Shown in pieces: positions 1 to 8,505 of a DNA stretch of 64,000 nucleotides. The number at the start of each line of letters is the position of its first letter. The first letter of the stretch is position 1. Position numbers and translations under genes: made by a program. This stretch comes from an uncultured Alphaproteobacteria bacterium (lineage in GTDB: Bacteria; Pseudomonadota; Alphaproteobacteria; Rhizobiales; Ancalomicrobiaceae): assembly GCA_937892955.1 (NCBI GenBank), contig CALBKH010000008.1, positions 32,326-96,325 on the forward strand, in the 5' to 3' direction. The notes under the pieces were generated by a model. The model ran no database searches and was not told the origin of the DNA. It saw nothing but the letters and a program-made list of their open reading frames with translations.

Positions 1-376
1 ATACAGACGCCGCCGCCGGATTGAAGAGCAATTCGACCCCGCCGGGCTCCACCACGTCGGGTTCCGGACCCCTTGTTGCGCAAAGGACACATGATCGGCG
101 GGGGGAGCGAGGAAAAACCGCGGAATCGCGGTTAACGAGCGGTAAATAGCGAACGAATCTCGGCATTCCGGCATGGTCGGGTGCGGCGTCCGTGGGTCTC
201 GAGATGAAATTCGCCTGGATCCACGTCGCCGAGTCGGCCACTGCGAACGCCGGTTTCGGACGACCGGACCAAGAGCTCCGGACCTCCCGCGAAAGAGAAT
301 CACGCTTCGCTGTCAGCCGCGATCATCGTGGGCGATACGGGTTCCGTTCGAAGGCGCGCGCCCCTCGGAAAAGAAA
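1..376. other. Left edge, no confident gene
   Basis: No convincing complete gene lies here. On the minus strand two frames run off the left edge: one can start at a GTG near position 55 and one at an ATG at 172. Neither has a strong ribosome binding site or a recognisable family. The stretch also holds a terminator-like hairpin at 113-133, on the far side of the porin terminator. A small transcript between the two hairpins is possible, but nothing coding supports it. Confidence 0.4.
113..133 (-). terminator. Orphan Rho-independent terminator-like hairpin
   Basis: The arms AACCGCG (116-122) and CGCGGTT (127-133) pair perfectly around a GAAT loop. Read on the minus strand the hairpin is followed directly by a run of five T. 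The porin already has its own terminator at 377-406, so this is either a back-up or the end of another short minus-strand transcript. Confidence 0.4.
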
Positions 377-406
377 GAGAGGCCCGGCGTCGCCGCCGGG
401 CCTCTC
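377..406 (-). terminator. Rho-independent terminator of the porin gene
   Basis: A perfect 12-bp stem (GAGAGGCCCGGC at 377-388 with its complement at 395-406) closes a 6-nt loop. On the minus strand it is followed by TTTCTTTTCC. It lies 24 nt past the porin stop codon, as expected for an abundant transcript. Confidence 0.8.
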
Positions 407-430
407 CGATTCTCTCGATCGTCGACGCGA

Positions 431-1678
431 TCAGAAGTCGCGACGGATGCGGAGGAAGCCGACGACCGCGTCGCGATCGGCCAGGCCGGAAGCCGCCGAG
501 AAGTCGACGTCCTTGTACTCGACTTCGCCGATGATGCTGAGGCCCGAGACCGGGGTCCAGGTCACGTTGCCGCCGATGTCGAACTGCTTGTAGTCGACGC
601 CGCCGACGGTCGGCTCGTCGTAGGAGGCATAGGACGCGGTGAGCGAGGTGCTCACGGTCTTGGTCCAGCCGTGGGTCAGGCCGGCGGCCACGGCCCAGGC
701 GCGGGTCTGCTGAACGTTGCCGAGACCGTCGACGAAGAAGTCGCCACCGGCGTACCAGTCGGGCGACACGTAGCTGATCGCGCCCTTCGAATAGGCGGCC
801 TGGACGGCGAGCACGTCCGACGCGCCGAGCATCGGCAGGTTGATCTTCACGCCGGCGCCGACGGCATAGCCCATCTTCGAGGCCTGAGCCGGGGCCGGGA
901 ACACCGAACGATCCTCGTGGAGAACACCCATGACCTGAGCCGAACCCCAAGACTGGGCGATGTTCACGTTGGCGACGAGGTCGGGAAGCTCGACCCCGCC
1001 ATAGGGCGAGGTGCCGAAGCTGTTGAACGTCGGCGACAGCGGGTTGGAGTCGACGCTCCAGCGACGGCCGGCACCGTTGCCGGTGGTCGGATCTTCGATC
1101 GACGCGGTGGCGGAGATGCCGTTGCCGAAGGAGAAGGTGTAGGCGAGCAGGTTGACGATCGAGTCGGAGTGAGCCGTCTCGAAGATCGAGGACAGGTGGT
1201 CACCGGTGTAGAAGTCGAACATCGAGGTGGCGCGACCGGCGGTCAGGCCGGCGAACTGGATGAAGCCCTTCTCCAGGCTGATCTGGCTGGTGCCGTTCAG
1301 GCCGTTCGCCCAGGGCTGCGAACCGATGGTCTGCTGGAGCTCGATGTACGAGCGCAGGAGACCCATCTCGGTGTTGGTGCGGGCGTCGAAGTGGATGTTC
1401 CAGCGGGTGCCGGTGGAGATGGCGTTCTCGCCACGGCGGGTGCCGTAGCCGAGACCATACGCGGAGCTCTCCTTGTAGGCGCCGTACTGGGCCCACACGT
1501 AGCCGCCGATCTTCAGGCAGGTGTCGGAACCCGGGATGTAGAAGAAGCCTTCGCCGTAGGCGTCGCAGACCTTGACGTAGTTCGCGGCGGCCGGGGCCTT
1601 CTTGCCGAGATCGGCGGCCTGAGCGGTACCGGCGAGGCCGACCACGGCGGCGGCGGCGAGAGCGAGCTTGAAGTTCAT
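431..1678 (-). CDS. Porin of the Rhizobiales type (outer-membrane general porin)
   Basis: A 415-residue outer-membrane beta-barrel porin that should form water-filled channels for small solutes. It has a classical signal peptide (residues 1-21, cleavage after AQA) and mature protein beginning ADLGKKAP. A cysteine pair sits in the conserved segment with VCDAYGEGFFYIPGSDTC and LKIGGYVWAQY. The C-terminus ends in aromatic Phe, the usual signal for barrel assembly. These are hallmarks of the porin_2 family of Rhizobiales (Omp2/RopA-like). The ATG at 1678 is preceded by AGGGGG. A strong terminator follows. The gene is monocistronic. Substrate specificity cannot be read from sequence. Confidence 0.93.
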   Translation of the reverse strand: MNFKLALAAAAVVGLAGTAQAADLGKKAPAAANYVKVCDAYGEGFFYIPGSDTCLKIGGYVWAQYGAYKESSAYGLGYGTRRGENAISTGTRWNIHFDARTNTEMGLLRSYIELQQTIGSQPWANGLNGTSQISLEKGFIQFAGLTAGRATSMFDFYTGDHLSSIFETAHSDSIVNLLAYTFSFGNGISATASIEDPTTGNGAGRRWSVDSNPLSPTFNSFGTSPYGGVELPDLVANVNIAQSWGSAQVMGVLHEDRSVFPAPAQASKMGYAVGAGVKINLPMLGASDVLAVQAAYSKGAISYVSPDWYAGGDFFVDGLGNVQQTRAWAVAAGLTHGWTKTVSTSLTASYASYDEPTVGGVDYKQFDIGGNVTWTPVSGLSIIGEVEYKDVDFSAASGLADRDAVVGFLRIRRDF

Positions 1679-2127
1679 GTTGGGAAACCCCCTGATGTTT
1701 CGCTTCCGGACGATGCCCTTCGGCTATCCCACCCGACGTGACGAACAACGAACCATCGGGCGATGTGGCGAGCACCATCGTTGGCTCGAACAGTAATCGC
1801 ATCGCGGGCATTGGGAAGCGCCAAGCGCCGCCGCCGAGCTCGGACGAGCGGCTTTGAAAGTCCCCTGTTGCACTGTCGTCACAGTTTTTCGGTCGCCGAA
1901 ATTCGAACTGGACGAATTCGACGCATGTGGTGAGAAAACAGGCGGTTTTCCGCCTCGAAATGCGTCGGCGATCTGCCCCTTCCGAATGGCCGAATCCCCT
2001 CTCGAACTCGACAGGCGCGCCTCGGCGTGAAAGGAATCGCGGTCGGGCGGCGGCGACCGTCACCCACCGTCACGGGCAGAGAATACCCGCATGGCGTGTA
2101 GCGGAGAGAAGACGAAGGGGAAACGCG
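1679..2127. promoter_or_regulatory. Divergent porin/mtnA control region with inverted repeats
   Basis: This 449-bp gap separates the divergent porin and mtnA genes and holds no convincing ORF. It is less GC-rich than the flanking genes around 1860-1960. Two short inverted repeats are visible: ACTGT-N4-ACAGT at 1872-1885, followed by a T run, and AATTCG-N7-CGAATT at about 1900-1918. They could be operators for the porin, but no near-consensus sigma-70 promoter could be fixed. Confidence 0.35.
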
Positions 2128-3234
2128 ATGACGCAGGAGAGAGTCAGGCCGATCCGTCGCGGCGCCGACGGCGGCGTCGAGATCATCGATCAGACCCTGC
2201 TTCCGCACGTCTTCGCGATGCGCCGGCTGGAAAGCCTCGAGGATGCGGCGGAGGCGATCGAAGCGATGCGGGTGCGCGGCGCGCCGCTGATCGGCGCGAC
2301 CGCCGCCTACGGCATGGCGCTGGCCCTGGTCGCCGACGCCTCGGATGCCGGGCTCGACGCCGCCCGGACGCGGCTCGCGCGCACGCGGCCGACGGCGATC
2401 AATCTGATCTGGGCACTCGACGAGATGAGGTCCCTGCTGGCGCCGCTCGGCCCCGCCGATCGCCTCGCGGCCGCCTTCACACGAGCCGACGAGATCGCCG
2501 AGGAGGACGTGGCGATCTGCGCGGCGATCGGCCGGCACGGGCTCGAGATCTTCCGCGACATCCTCTCCGACAAGCCGGCGGGGGCGCGGCTCAACGTGCT
2601 CACCCACTGCAACGCCGGACGCCTCGCCACCGTCGACTGGGGCACGGCGACGGCGCCGATCTACATGGCGCACGAGGCGGGACTGCCGATCCACGTGTGG
2701 GTCGACGAGACACGGCCGCGCAATCAGGGCGCCTCGCTCACCGCCTGGGAACTCGCCGAACGCGGCGTGCCGCACACCGTCATCCCCGACAACACCGGCG
2801 GCCATCTGATGCAACATGGGCTGGTCGACGTGGTGATCGTCGGCACCGACCGCACCACCGCGAACGGCGACGTCTGCAACAAGATCGGCACCTATCTGAA
2901 GGCGCTCGCCGCCCACGACAACGGCGTGCCGTTCTACGTCGCCCTGCCCTCGCCGACCATCGACTTCCGGGTCGGAGACGGCGTCGCCGAGATCCCTATC
3001 GAGCAGAGGGGAGCCGAAGAGGTCAGCCACATGGCGGGGATGACCGCCGACGGGCGGGTGGAGACGGTGCGAATCGTCCCGGAGGGGGCGCGGGTGGCGA
3101 ATTACGCCTTCGACGTCACGCCGGCGCGGCTGGTCACCGGGCTCGTCACCGAACGCGGTGTCGTCGCGGCGAATCGCGACGCTCTCGCCACCGCTTTTCC
3201 CGAAGCGGCGCGCGCGGCGGGTCGGATCGGCTGA
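2128..3234 (+). CDS. mtnA: S-methyl-5-thioribose-1-phosphate isomerase
   Basis: A 368-residue cytosolic enzyme that isomerises 5-methylthioribose-1-phosphate to 5-methylthioribulose-1-phosphate in the methionine salvage pathway. It belongs to the eIF2B alpha/beta/delta-like family. The expected catalytic residues are visible: Cys161 in THCNAG and Asp241 in GTDRTTANGDVCNKIGTY. The substrate-loop motif RGAP sits at 50-53. The frame is open further upstream, but the ATG at 2128 is preceded by GAAGGGGA at a good distance and gives the normal family start. No other mtn gene is nearby, so the rest of the pathway must lie elsewhere. Confidence 0.95.
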   Translation: MTQERVRPIRRGADGGVEIIDQTLLPHVFAMRRLESLEDAAEAIEAMRVRGAPLIGATAAYGMALALVADASDAGLDAARTRLARTRPTAINLIWALDEMRSLLAPLGPADRLAAAFTRADEIAEEDVAICAAIGRHGLEIFRDILSDKPAGARLNVLTHCNAGRLATVDWGTATAPIYMAHEAGLPIHVWVDETRPRNQGASLTAWELAERGVPHTVIPDNTGGHLMQHGLVDVVIVGTDRTTANGDVCNKIGTYLKALAAHDNGVPFYVALPSPTIDFRVGDGVAEIPIEQRGAEEVSHMAGMTADGRVETVRIVPEGARVANYAFDVTPARLVTGLVTERGVVAANRDALATAFPEAARAAGRIG

Positions 3235-3268
3235 GCGGCGAGCCGACGCGCCCTGCGTACGGCGCGTT

Positions 3269-3400
3269 TCATACTGGGCTCATGAAATTCGGACTCGTCC
3301 GAGTTTCATGAGCGTCGCGGCCTGGCCGGCCGACGCCCGTTCGGGCTTGCCTTCGCCGACGATGTTTCGAAAAGGTCGAAACGTCGTCGGCTCGGTTTCA
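3269..3400 (+). repeat. Structured ~130-nt intergenic element, copy 1
   Basis: This is the first of three related elements. Hairpin H1 (3278-3294 with 3297-3313) has 17 bp and a TC turn. H2 (3335-3346) is GCCCG-TT-CGGGC. H3 (3355-3370 with 3376-3391) has 16 bp and a 5-nt loop. The ends ATACTGGG and CTCGGTTT pair imperfectly and close the structure. It lies between the convergent mtnA and galE genes. Copies 2 and 3 keep the fold but differ in the paired bases. Function unknown: non-autonomous mobile element, terminator or small RNA. Confidence 0.75.
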
Positions 3401-3430
3401 GATGTGGCCGCGCCGCGCGCGCGGCGCGGC

Positions 3431-4420
3431 TCAGAGACGGTTGCGGCGCATCAGGACCTCTTCCCAGGCCAGCGCGTGGCCGACGATGGTGTCGAGGTCG
3501 GCGTGAGCCGGATGCCAGTCGAGGTGGGCGTGGATCTTGTCGACGCGGGCGACGATCGCCTCGGCGTCGCCGGCGCGGCGCGGGCCGTAGGTGACGGGCA
3601 GCGGCTTGCCACCGACCCGTTCCACCGCCTTCAGCACCTCGAGCACCGAGAAGCCGCGGCCGTAGCCGCAGTTGGCGACGAGGCTGGTCTTCTGCGAACG
3701 CAGGTATTCGAGCGCCAGGACATGGGCCTCGGCGAGGTCGGTGACGTGGATGTAGTCGCGCACACCGGTGCCGTCGGGGGTGGCGTAGTCGGTGCCGAAG
3801 ACCTCGATCGAAGGCCGGCGGCCGAGCAGCGCTTCGCAGGCGACCTTGATCAGGTGGGTGGCGCCCTTGGTCGACTGGCCGGTGCGCCCCTTGGGATCGG
3901 CGCCGGCGACGTTGAAGTAGCGCAGCGCCGCATAGCGGAAGTCGTGCGCCGCCGCGGTATCGCGCAGCATGATCTCGGTCATCAGCTTCGACGAGCCGTA
4001 GGGCGAGACCGGCAGCAGCGGCACGTCCTCGGGGACGGGAATGATCTCGGGGTTGCCGTAGACCGCGGCGGTCGAGGAGAAGACGAAGTTCTTCACACCG
4101 TTGCGGACGGCGGCGGCCATCAGTTCCCGCGATTTGACGGTGTTGTTCCAATAGTACTTCAGCGGGTCGGTGACGCTCTCCGGCACGATGATCGAGCCGG
4201 CGAAATGGACGATGGCGTCGATGTCGCCGCGCGTCAGCAGCGTGTCGAGCAGGGTGCGGTCGGCGATGTCGCCACGTACCAGCTCGGCCGCTTCCGGGAT
4301 CGCCCAATCGAAGCCGGTGGAGAGATCGTCGAGCACCACGACCTTCTCGCCCCGATCGACGAGCGCCCAGACCAGATGGCTGCCGATGTAACCGCAGCCG
4401 CCCGTCACCAGTACCGTCAT
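3431..4420 (-). CDS. galE: UDP-glucose 4-epimerase
   Basis: A 329-residue extended short-chain dehydrogenase that interconverts UDP-glucose and UDP-galactose, supplying galactose for LPS or exopolysaccharide. Visible features are the NAD-binding GGCGYIG (7-13), Ser116 in SSTAAVYG, and the Tyr141/Lys145 pair in SPYGSSK, plus YFNVAGADP further on. Length fits the family (330-340). The ATG at 4420 was chosen over one 15 nt upstream because GAGAGGAAGC lies directly before it. It is convergent with mtnA across repeat copy 1. A UDP-glucuronate or other UDP-sugar epimerase is possible but less likely. Confidence 0.93.
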   Translation of the reverse strand: MTVLVTGGCGYIGSHLVWALVDRGEKVVVLDDLSTGFDWAIPEAAELVRGDIADRTLLDTLLTRGDIDAIVHFAGSIIVPESVTDPLKYYWNNTVKSRELMAAAVRNGVKNFVFSSTAAVYGNPEIIPVPEDVPLLPVSPYGSSKLMTEIMLRDTAAAHDFRYAALRYFNVAGADPKGRTGQSTKGATHLIKVACEALLGRRPSIEVFGTDYATPDGTGVRDYIHVTDLAEAHVLALEYLRSQKTSLVANCGYGRGFSVLEVLKAVERVGGKPLPVTYGPRRAGDAEAIVARVDKIHAHLDWHPAHADLDTIVGHALAWEEVLMRRNRL

Positions 4421-4613
4421 GCTTCCTCTCCACACTTCGCGAATTCGGCGTCGATCCTAGCGGGGAGTGGTGACCGGGCCGTCAACGTGGAAGGCGGCGA
4501 GCCCGAAAAAATCGAACCGCCGAGGGCTCCCCCGGCGGTCGCGGATCTTCGGACGTCGTGGATGCGGTGGCGGCGTCCGCGCCGATCGGCGCGGCTCGAG
4601 CACGCCGACGCGA

Positions 4614-4802
4614 TCAGCGCAGCTTCAGCATGCCTGTGGCAGGACGGATCGAGCCGGTCGTCTCGACCTGGAAGCGCGACGCGTCGACGCCGGCGCGGGC
4701 CGGATCGGCGGAGGCGCGGGCATGATCGATCGGGCGGACGAGCACGGCGGCGCCGAGGACGAGGCCGAGGGCGAGAATGCGGGTGTCGATGGTCCGTCTC
4801 AT
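4614..4802 (-). CDS. Small hypothetical exported protein
   Basis: A 62-residue ORF with a hydrophobic N-terminus (about residues 8-22, ILALGLVLGAAVLV) after MRRTIDTR, compatible with a signal peptide or membrane anchor. A short polar tail follows, ending TGSIRPATGMLKLR. GAGGA sits 8 nt before the ATG. No family is recognised. It lies upstream of galE on the same strand with a gap of almost 200 nt, so it is probably transcribed separately. It could be spurious, but a ribosome binding site plus an export signal make it a plausible gene. Confidence 0.4.
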   Translation of the reverse strand: MRRTIDTRILALGLVLGAAVLVRPIDHARASADPARAGVDASRFQVETTGSIRPATGMLKLR

Positions 4803-5141
4803 GGGTCGGCGTCCTCGGCTCGAGCAACGGGCGAACGCGCCACGCGGAAAGGGCGACCGGCGGCGGCGGTACTGGGCGGTATCTGGTGGACCGAGGGGAG
4901 CGGGAACCCGCCCTCGACGCGTCCGATGTCGCCCGAAGACCGTTTACGAGAGGTTAATCCGAAGGTCGTCCACAGCCCTCGTATCGATTCGTACCACCGC
5001 CCCGCCGCGACATGGTTAACGGCGGCGGGTCGGCGCTCCTCCGGACGTGGTGAAACGGCAAGATCCGGGGCGGAAATCGGGCGACGCCGGGGCGTCACCG
5101 GGGCCGCCGGTCGGCCTTCCCGGTGGCTCCCACGGCGGACC
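4803..5141. other. Gap without a recognised gene
   Basis: This 339-bp stretch lies between the cyclase gene and the small exported protein, both on the minus strand. All frames are open only because of high GC and show no family resemblance. It probably contains the promoter for the small protein. A GGTTAA-rich patch around 4950-5025 is the least GC-rich part. Confidence 0.4.
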
Positions 5142-5825
5142 TCACAGAAGCGCCAGGAGGCGGCAGGGACCACCGGTCGCGCCGGCGATCTTCGGGGCGC
5201 CGACGACGATCGTCGCGCCGCGCGCCGGCACCTGCTCGAGGTTGGCGACGCATTCGAGGCCGTAGCGGCCGGAGGGCAGCCAGAAGCGATGCACCGGCAG
5301 GTCGGGCGAGGCGCCGGGGTCGAGCGACAGGGTGTCGACGGCGAGCGCCTTCGCGTCGCGCACCTCGGCGAGGACGCGGGCGGCGGCGAGCGAGAAGCCG
5401 GGGAAGTGCATGACGCCGCTCGCATCGGCATTGCGGAAGCCCGCGTCGGCGACGCGCGCACCCCAACCGGAGAGCATGGCGACGCAGGCGCCGGGCGGAA
5501 TCACGCCGTGGGCCGATTCGTGGACGGCGATGTCGGCGAGATCGAGGGCGTGATCGGGATCGCGCGCCGCGCGGGCACGGACGTCGATCACCACGAGCGG
5601 CAGGATGAGGTCCTCGTCGGGGATCGAGGCGGCGTCGAGGCCCAGCGGATCGTAGTGGCGCGGGGCGTCGAGATGGGTGCCGATGTGCTCGTCGAGATGC
5701 CAGATATGGAGGCGATAGCCGTCGGTCGCGACCTCGGCACGGCGTTCGAGCGCGAGGCCGGGCACGCCGTCCCAGGTCGGGAAGGCGGGGGACAAGGGGT
5801 GAGTGAGGTCGACGACGCGCGGCAT
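5142..5825 (-). CDS. Cyclase-family (kynurenine formamidase-like) hydrolase
   Basis: A 227-residue protein of the Cyclase family (PF04199), which includes bacterial kynurenine formamidase KynB and other metal-dependent amidohydrolases. The metal-binding signature HIGTHLDAPRH lies at residues 47-57 and an N-terminal DLTHPLSP motif at 6-13, both typical. No kynureninase or tryptophan dioxygenase gene is adjacent, so the substrate is uncertain. It stands 22 nt upstream of the end of hicA on the same strand. Family assignment is firm; substrate is not. Confidence 0.85.
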   Translation of the reverse strand: MPRVVDLTHPLSPAFPTWDGVPGLALERRAEVATDGYRLHIWHLDEHIGTHLDAPRHYDPLGLDAASIPDEDLILPLVVIDVRARAARDPDHALDLADIAVHESAHGVIPPGACVAMLSGWGARVADAGFRNADASGVMHFPGFSLAAARVLAEVRDAKALAVDTLSLDPGASPDLPVHRFWLPSGRYGLECVANLEQVPARGATIVVGAPKIAGATGGPCRLLALL

Positions 5826-5847
5826 GGGGATCTCGGTGCCCGTCTGT

Positions 5848-6042
5848 TCAGAATGCCTTCGGCAGACCCGCCTGCTTCAGAACCGCATTGGCGGTGTGAC
5901 GGGACTTCACCGAGCGGTCGACGGTGAATGGCCGCGCCGACTTCGGGCTGCGCCAGATCTCGTGATCTCCCCTGCCCTGACGGACCTTCTCGCACCCGCC
6001 ATCCAACAAGAGCCGAATCAGATCCGGATAGAAATCGGTCAT
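5848..6042 (-). CDS. hicA: HicA-like mRNA interferase toxin
   Basis: A 64-residue double-stranded-RNA-binding-fold toxin of the HicA/YcfA family, expected to cleave mRNA when free of its antitoxin. The catalytic histidine is His27 in GRGDHEIW. The C-terminal VDRSVKSRHTANAVLKQAGL matches the helix and strand end of the family. Its ATG overlaps the stop codon of the upstream antitoxin gene by 4 nt, so the two are translationally coupled. Only this C-terminal part of a much longer open frame, antisense to the ABC-F gene, is real. Confidence 0.85.
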   Translation of the reverse strand: MTDFYPDLIRLLLDGGCEKVRQGRGDHEIWRSPKSARPFTVDRSVKSRHTANAVLKQAGLPKAF

Positions 6043-6266
6043 GCGGCACGCGGCGTGACGCGAGCCGATGCATGAGCGACGATCTCGATCAGGATTTCGC
6101 CTTGAGGCGGTTCGTCCTCGAGGAGATCGCCGATCATCGTCGGGATCTTGGCGGTCAGGTCTTCGAAAGTACCGGCCTCGGTGGCGAGTCCCACGTCGTC
6201 GCTCGTGGCGACCCAGACCTTCGCCTCGCCATCCCAATCGGCCCTCACCAGGATCATGCGTGCCAT
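6039..6266 (-). CDS. hicB: HicB-like antitoxin (DUF1902 type)
   Basis: A 75-residue partner of the HicA toxin. The sequence ILVRADWDGEAKVWVATSDD followed by GLATEAGTFEDLTAKI matches the partially degraded RNase-H-like fold of short HicB/DUF1902 antitoxins. It lacks a separate DNA-binding C-terminal domain, so autoregulation may depend on the complex. The start at 6266 was chosen because AGAGGG lies 9 nt upstream; a second ATG three codons in is possible. Antitoxin-first order and the 4-nt overlap fit a TA operon. It is divergent from the ABC-F gene across about 106 bp. Confidence 0.8.
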   Translation of the reverse strand: MARMILVRADWDGEAKVWVATSDDVGLATEAGTFEDLTAKIPTMIGDLLEDEPPQGEILIEIVAHASARVTPRAA

Positions 6267-6372
6267 CGCCGTCGCCCTCTCGTTCTCGCCCTCGATGATG
6301 CACGCGAACGCGTCGGATTTCCATGCGCCACTCCCGTCGACGTCCCGGCCCATCTCGGCTAGAGAAGCCCCC

Positions 6373-8277
6373 ATGCTCGTCGTCACCGATCTCACCTTCC
6401 GCATCGCCGGCCGCACCCTCCTCGAGGGGGCGTCGGTGGTGATTCCGACCGGGGCCAAGGCCGGGTTCGTCGGCAAGAACGGGACGGGCAAGACCACGCT
6501 CTTCAAGATCGTCACCGGCGAATGGGCGGCGGAGAGCGGGTCGATCCAATTGCCCAAGGCGGCGAAGATCGGTCAGGTGGCGCAGGAGGCGCCGGGGTCG
6601 GCGATCACGCTCCTCGACTTCGTCCTCGCCGCCGACAAGGAACGCGCGAGCCTTCTCGCCGAAGCAGAGACCGCCACCGACGCGGCGCGCATCGCCGAGA
6701 TTCACACTCGCCTTGCCGACATCCACGCCCATTCGGCCGAGGCGCGGGCGGCGACCATCCTCTCCGGCCTCGGTTTCGATCACGTGGCGCAGGCGCGGCC
6801 GTGTTCGGACTTCTCCGGCGGCTGGCGGATGCGGGTGGCGCTCGCGGCCGTCCTCTTCTCCGAACCGGACCTGCTGCTCCTCGACGAGCCGACCAACTAC
6901 CTCGACCTCGAAGGGACGTTGTGGCTGCAGGACTACATCCGCCGCTATCCGCACACCGTCGTCGTCATTTCGCATGATCGCGACCTGCTCGACACCGCCG
7001 TCGACATGATCGTCCATCTCGATCAGACGAAGCTCGTCGCCTATCGCGGCGGCTATTCCTCCTTCGAGCGGCAGCGCCACGAGAAGATGCTGCTCACCCA
7101 GAAGATGCGGGAGAAGCAGGAGGCGCAGCGCGCCCACATGCAGGCCTTCATCGATCGCTTCAAGGCCAAGGCGACCAAGGCGCGGCAGGCGCAGAGCCGC
7201 ATGAAGGCGCTGGCCAAGCTCCAGCCGATCGCGGCGATCGTGCAGGAGGACTCGCTGCCGATCGCCTTCCCGCAGCCGGTGGCGAAACTGTCGCCGCCGA
7301 TCCTGGCGCTCGACGACGTCGCCGTCGGTTACGAGCCGGGCAAGCCGATCCTGAGGAAGGTCAGGCTGCGCATCGACGAGGACGATCGCATCGCGCTGCT
7401 CGGTTCCAACGGCAACGGCAAGTCGACCTTCGCCAAGCTGATCGCCGAGAAGCTCGAGGCGGCGTCCGGCACGGTGGCGCGGGCGGGCAAACTGTCGATC
7501 GCCTATTTTGCCCAGCACCAACTCGACGAGCTCCGGCCCGCCGAGAGCCCGTTCGAGCACGTGGCGCGGCTGATGGTCGACGCGCCGGAGGCGAAGGTGC
7601 GCTCGCGCGTCGCCCAGATGGGCCTGCCGACCAGCCGCATGGACACGAAGGCCGCGGACCTCTCGGGCGGCGAGAAGGCGCGGCTGTTGCTCGGCATCGC
7701 CACCTTCCACGGCCCCAACCTGATGATTCTCGACGAGCCGACCAACCATCTCGACATCGACAGCCGCGAGGCGCTGGTCCAGGCACTCAACGACTATACC
7801 GGCGCGGTGATCGTCATCAGCCACGACCGCCATCTGGTCGAGGCGACCGCCGATCGGCTGCTGGTCGTCGCCGACGGCACGGTGAAGGAGTTCGAGGGCG
7901 ATCTCGACGACTATCGCCGGCTGGTGATCGAGGGCGGGACGTCCGCGAAGAGCGACAAGCGCGACGACGACGGCGAGGCCGGACGGGTCTCGGCGCTCGA
8001 CCGGCGGCGCGCGGCTGCGGCGTTGCGTGAACAGCTGGCGCCGCTCAGGAAGAAGATCAAGGACGCCGAGAGCCGAATCGACAAGCTGCAGAAGGAGATC
8101 GCCAAGCTCGACGGCGACCTCGCCGATCCCGATCTCTTCACCCACGATTCGGCCAAGGGCACCCGGCTGATGAAGGCGCGCTCGGACGCCGAGAAGGCGC
8201 TCGCCGAGACGGAAGAGACGTGGCTCGAGCTCTCCGCCGAGCACGAGGAAGCCGAACGCGCCGCGCTCGACGTCTGA
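6373..8277 (+). CDS. ABC-F family ATPase (Uup/EttA-like translation factor)
   Basis: A 634-residue soluble protein with two ABC ATPase domains and no membrane segment, so a ribosome-associated ABC-F factor rather than a transporter. The first nucleotide-binding domain has Walker A GKNGTGKT (34-41), signature SGGWRMR and Walker B LLLLDEPTNYLD (about 166-177). The second has GSNGNGKS (about 344-351), SGGEKARLLL and LMILDEPTNHLD (about 450). The linker (about 225-280) is Lys/Gln-rich and helical. A charged coiled-coil tail (about 555-634) resembles Uup. ABC-F proteins adjust stalled ribosomes. The stop codon is the first three bases of repeat copy 2. Confidence 0.92.
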   Translation: MLVVTDLTFRIAGRTLLEGASVVIPTGAKAGFVGKNGTGKTTLFKIVTGEWAAESGSIQLPKAAKIGQVAQEAPGSAITLLDFVLAADKERASLLAEAETATDAARIAEIHTRLADIHAHSAEARAATILSGLGFDHVAQARPCSDFSGGWRMRVALAAVLFSEPDLLLLDEPTNYLDLEGTLWLQDYIRRYPHTVVVISHDRDLLDTAVDMIVHLDQTKLVAYRGGYSSFERQRHEKMLLTQKMREKQEAQRAHMQAFIDRFKAKATKARQAQSRMKALAKLQPIAAIVQEDSLPIAFPQPVAKLSPPILALDDVAVGYEPGKPILRKVRLRIDEDDRIALLGSNGNGKSTFAKLIAEKLEAASGTVARAGKLSIAYFAQHQLDELRPAESPFEHVARLMVDAPEAKVRSRVAQMGLPTSRMDTKAADLSGGEKARLLLGIATFHGPNLMILDEPTNHLDIDSREALVQALNDYTGAVIVISHDRHLVEATADRLLVVADGTVKEFEGDLDDYRRLVIEGGTSAKSDKRDDDGEAGRVSALDRRRAAAALREQLAPLRKKIKDAESRIDKLQKEIAKLDGDLADPDLFTHDSAKGTRLMKARSDAEKALAETEETWLELSAEHEEAERAALDV

Positions 8278-8405
8278 TACTGGGCACACGAATTCCGGAC
8301 TCGTCCGAAATTCGTGTGCGTTGCGGCCCGACCGGCCGACGCGCGTTCGCGCTTGCCTTCGCTCACGATGTTTCGAACGAGTCGAAACGTCGTGAGTTCG
8401 GTGGG
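8275..8405 (+). repeat. Structured ~130-nt intergenic element, copy 2
   Basis: It has the same order as copy 1. H1 is 8284-8300 with 8303-8319 (one C-A mismatch, TC turn), H2 is GCGCG-TT-CGCGC (8341-8352), and H3 is 8362-8376 with 8382-8396. The linker around GCGGCCCGACCGGCCGAC is nearly identical between copies. The left end TGATACTGGG begins with the TGA stop codon of the ABC-F gene. H2 has swapped two base pairs relative to copies 1 and 3 without losing pairing. Confidence 0.75.
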
Positions 8406-8505
8406 AGCCGCGAGAGACGCGGCAAGGTGCGGCATCCCGTCCCGCCCACGCGATCGTGAGGGCGAGGCCGTTTGCCCCCGCACGGTCCAGTCGCTATCAC
8501 CGTCC

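Noticed and set aside
1..172. Possible 5' end of a minus-strand gene at the left edge
   Set aside because: Two different frames are open, neither has a convincing ribosome binding site, and too little sequence is present to recognise a family.
3269..3400. Element copy 1 considered as a tRNA or simple bidirectional terminator
   Set aside because: It has no anticodon or TPsiC-like arms. The conserved linkers and middle hairpin in three unrelated places go beyond a terminator.
5848..8289. An 813-codon minus-strand frame opposite the ABC-F gene
   Set aside because: Most of it is an antisense shadow of the ABC-F gene in a GC-rich genome; only its last 64 codons (hicA) are real.
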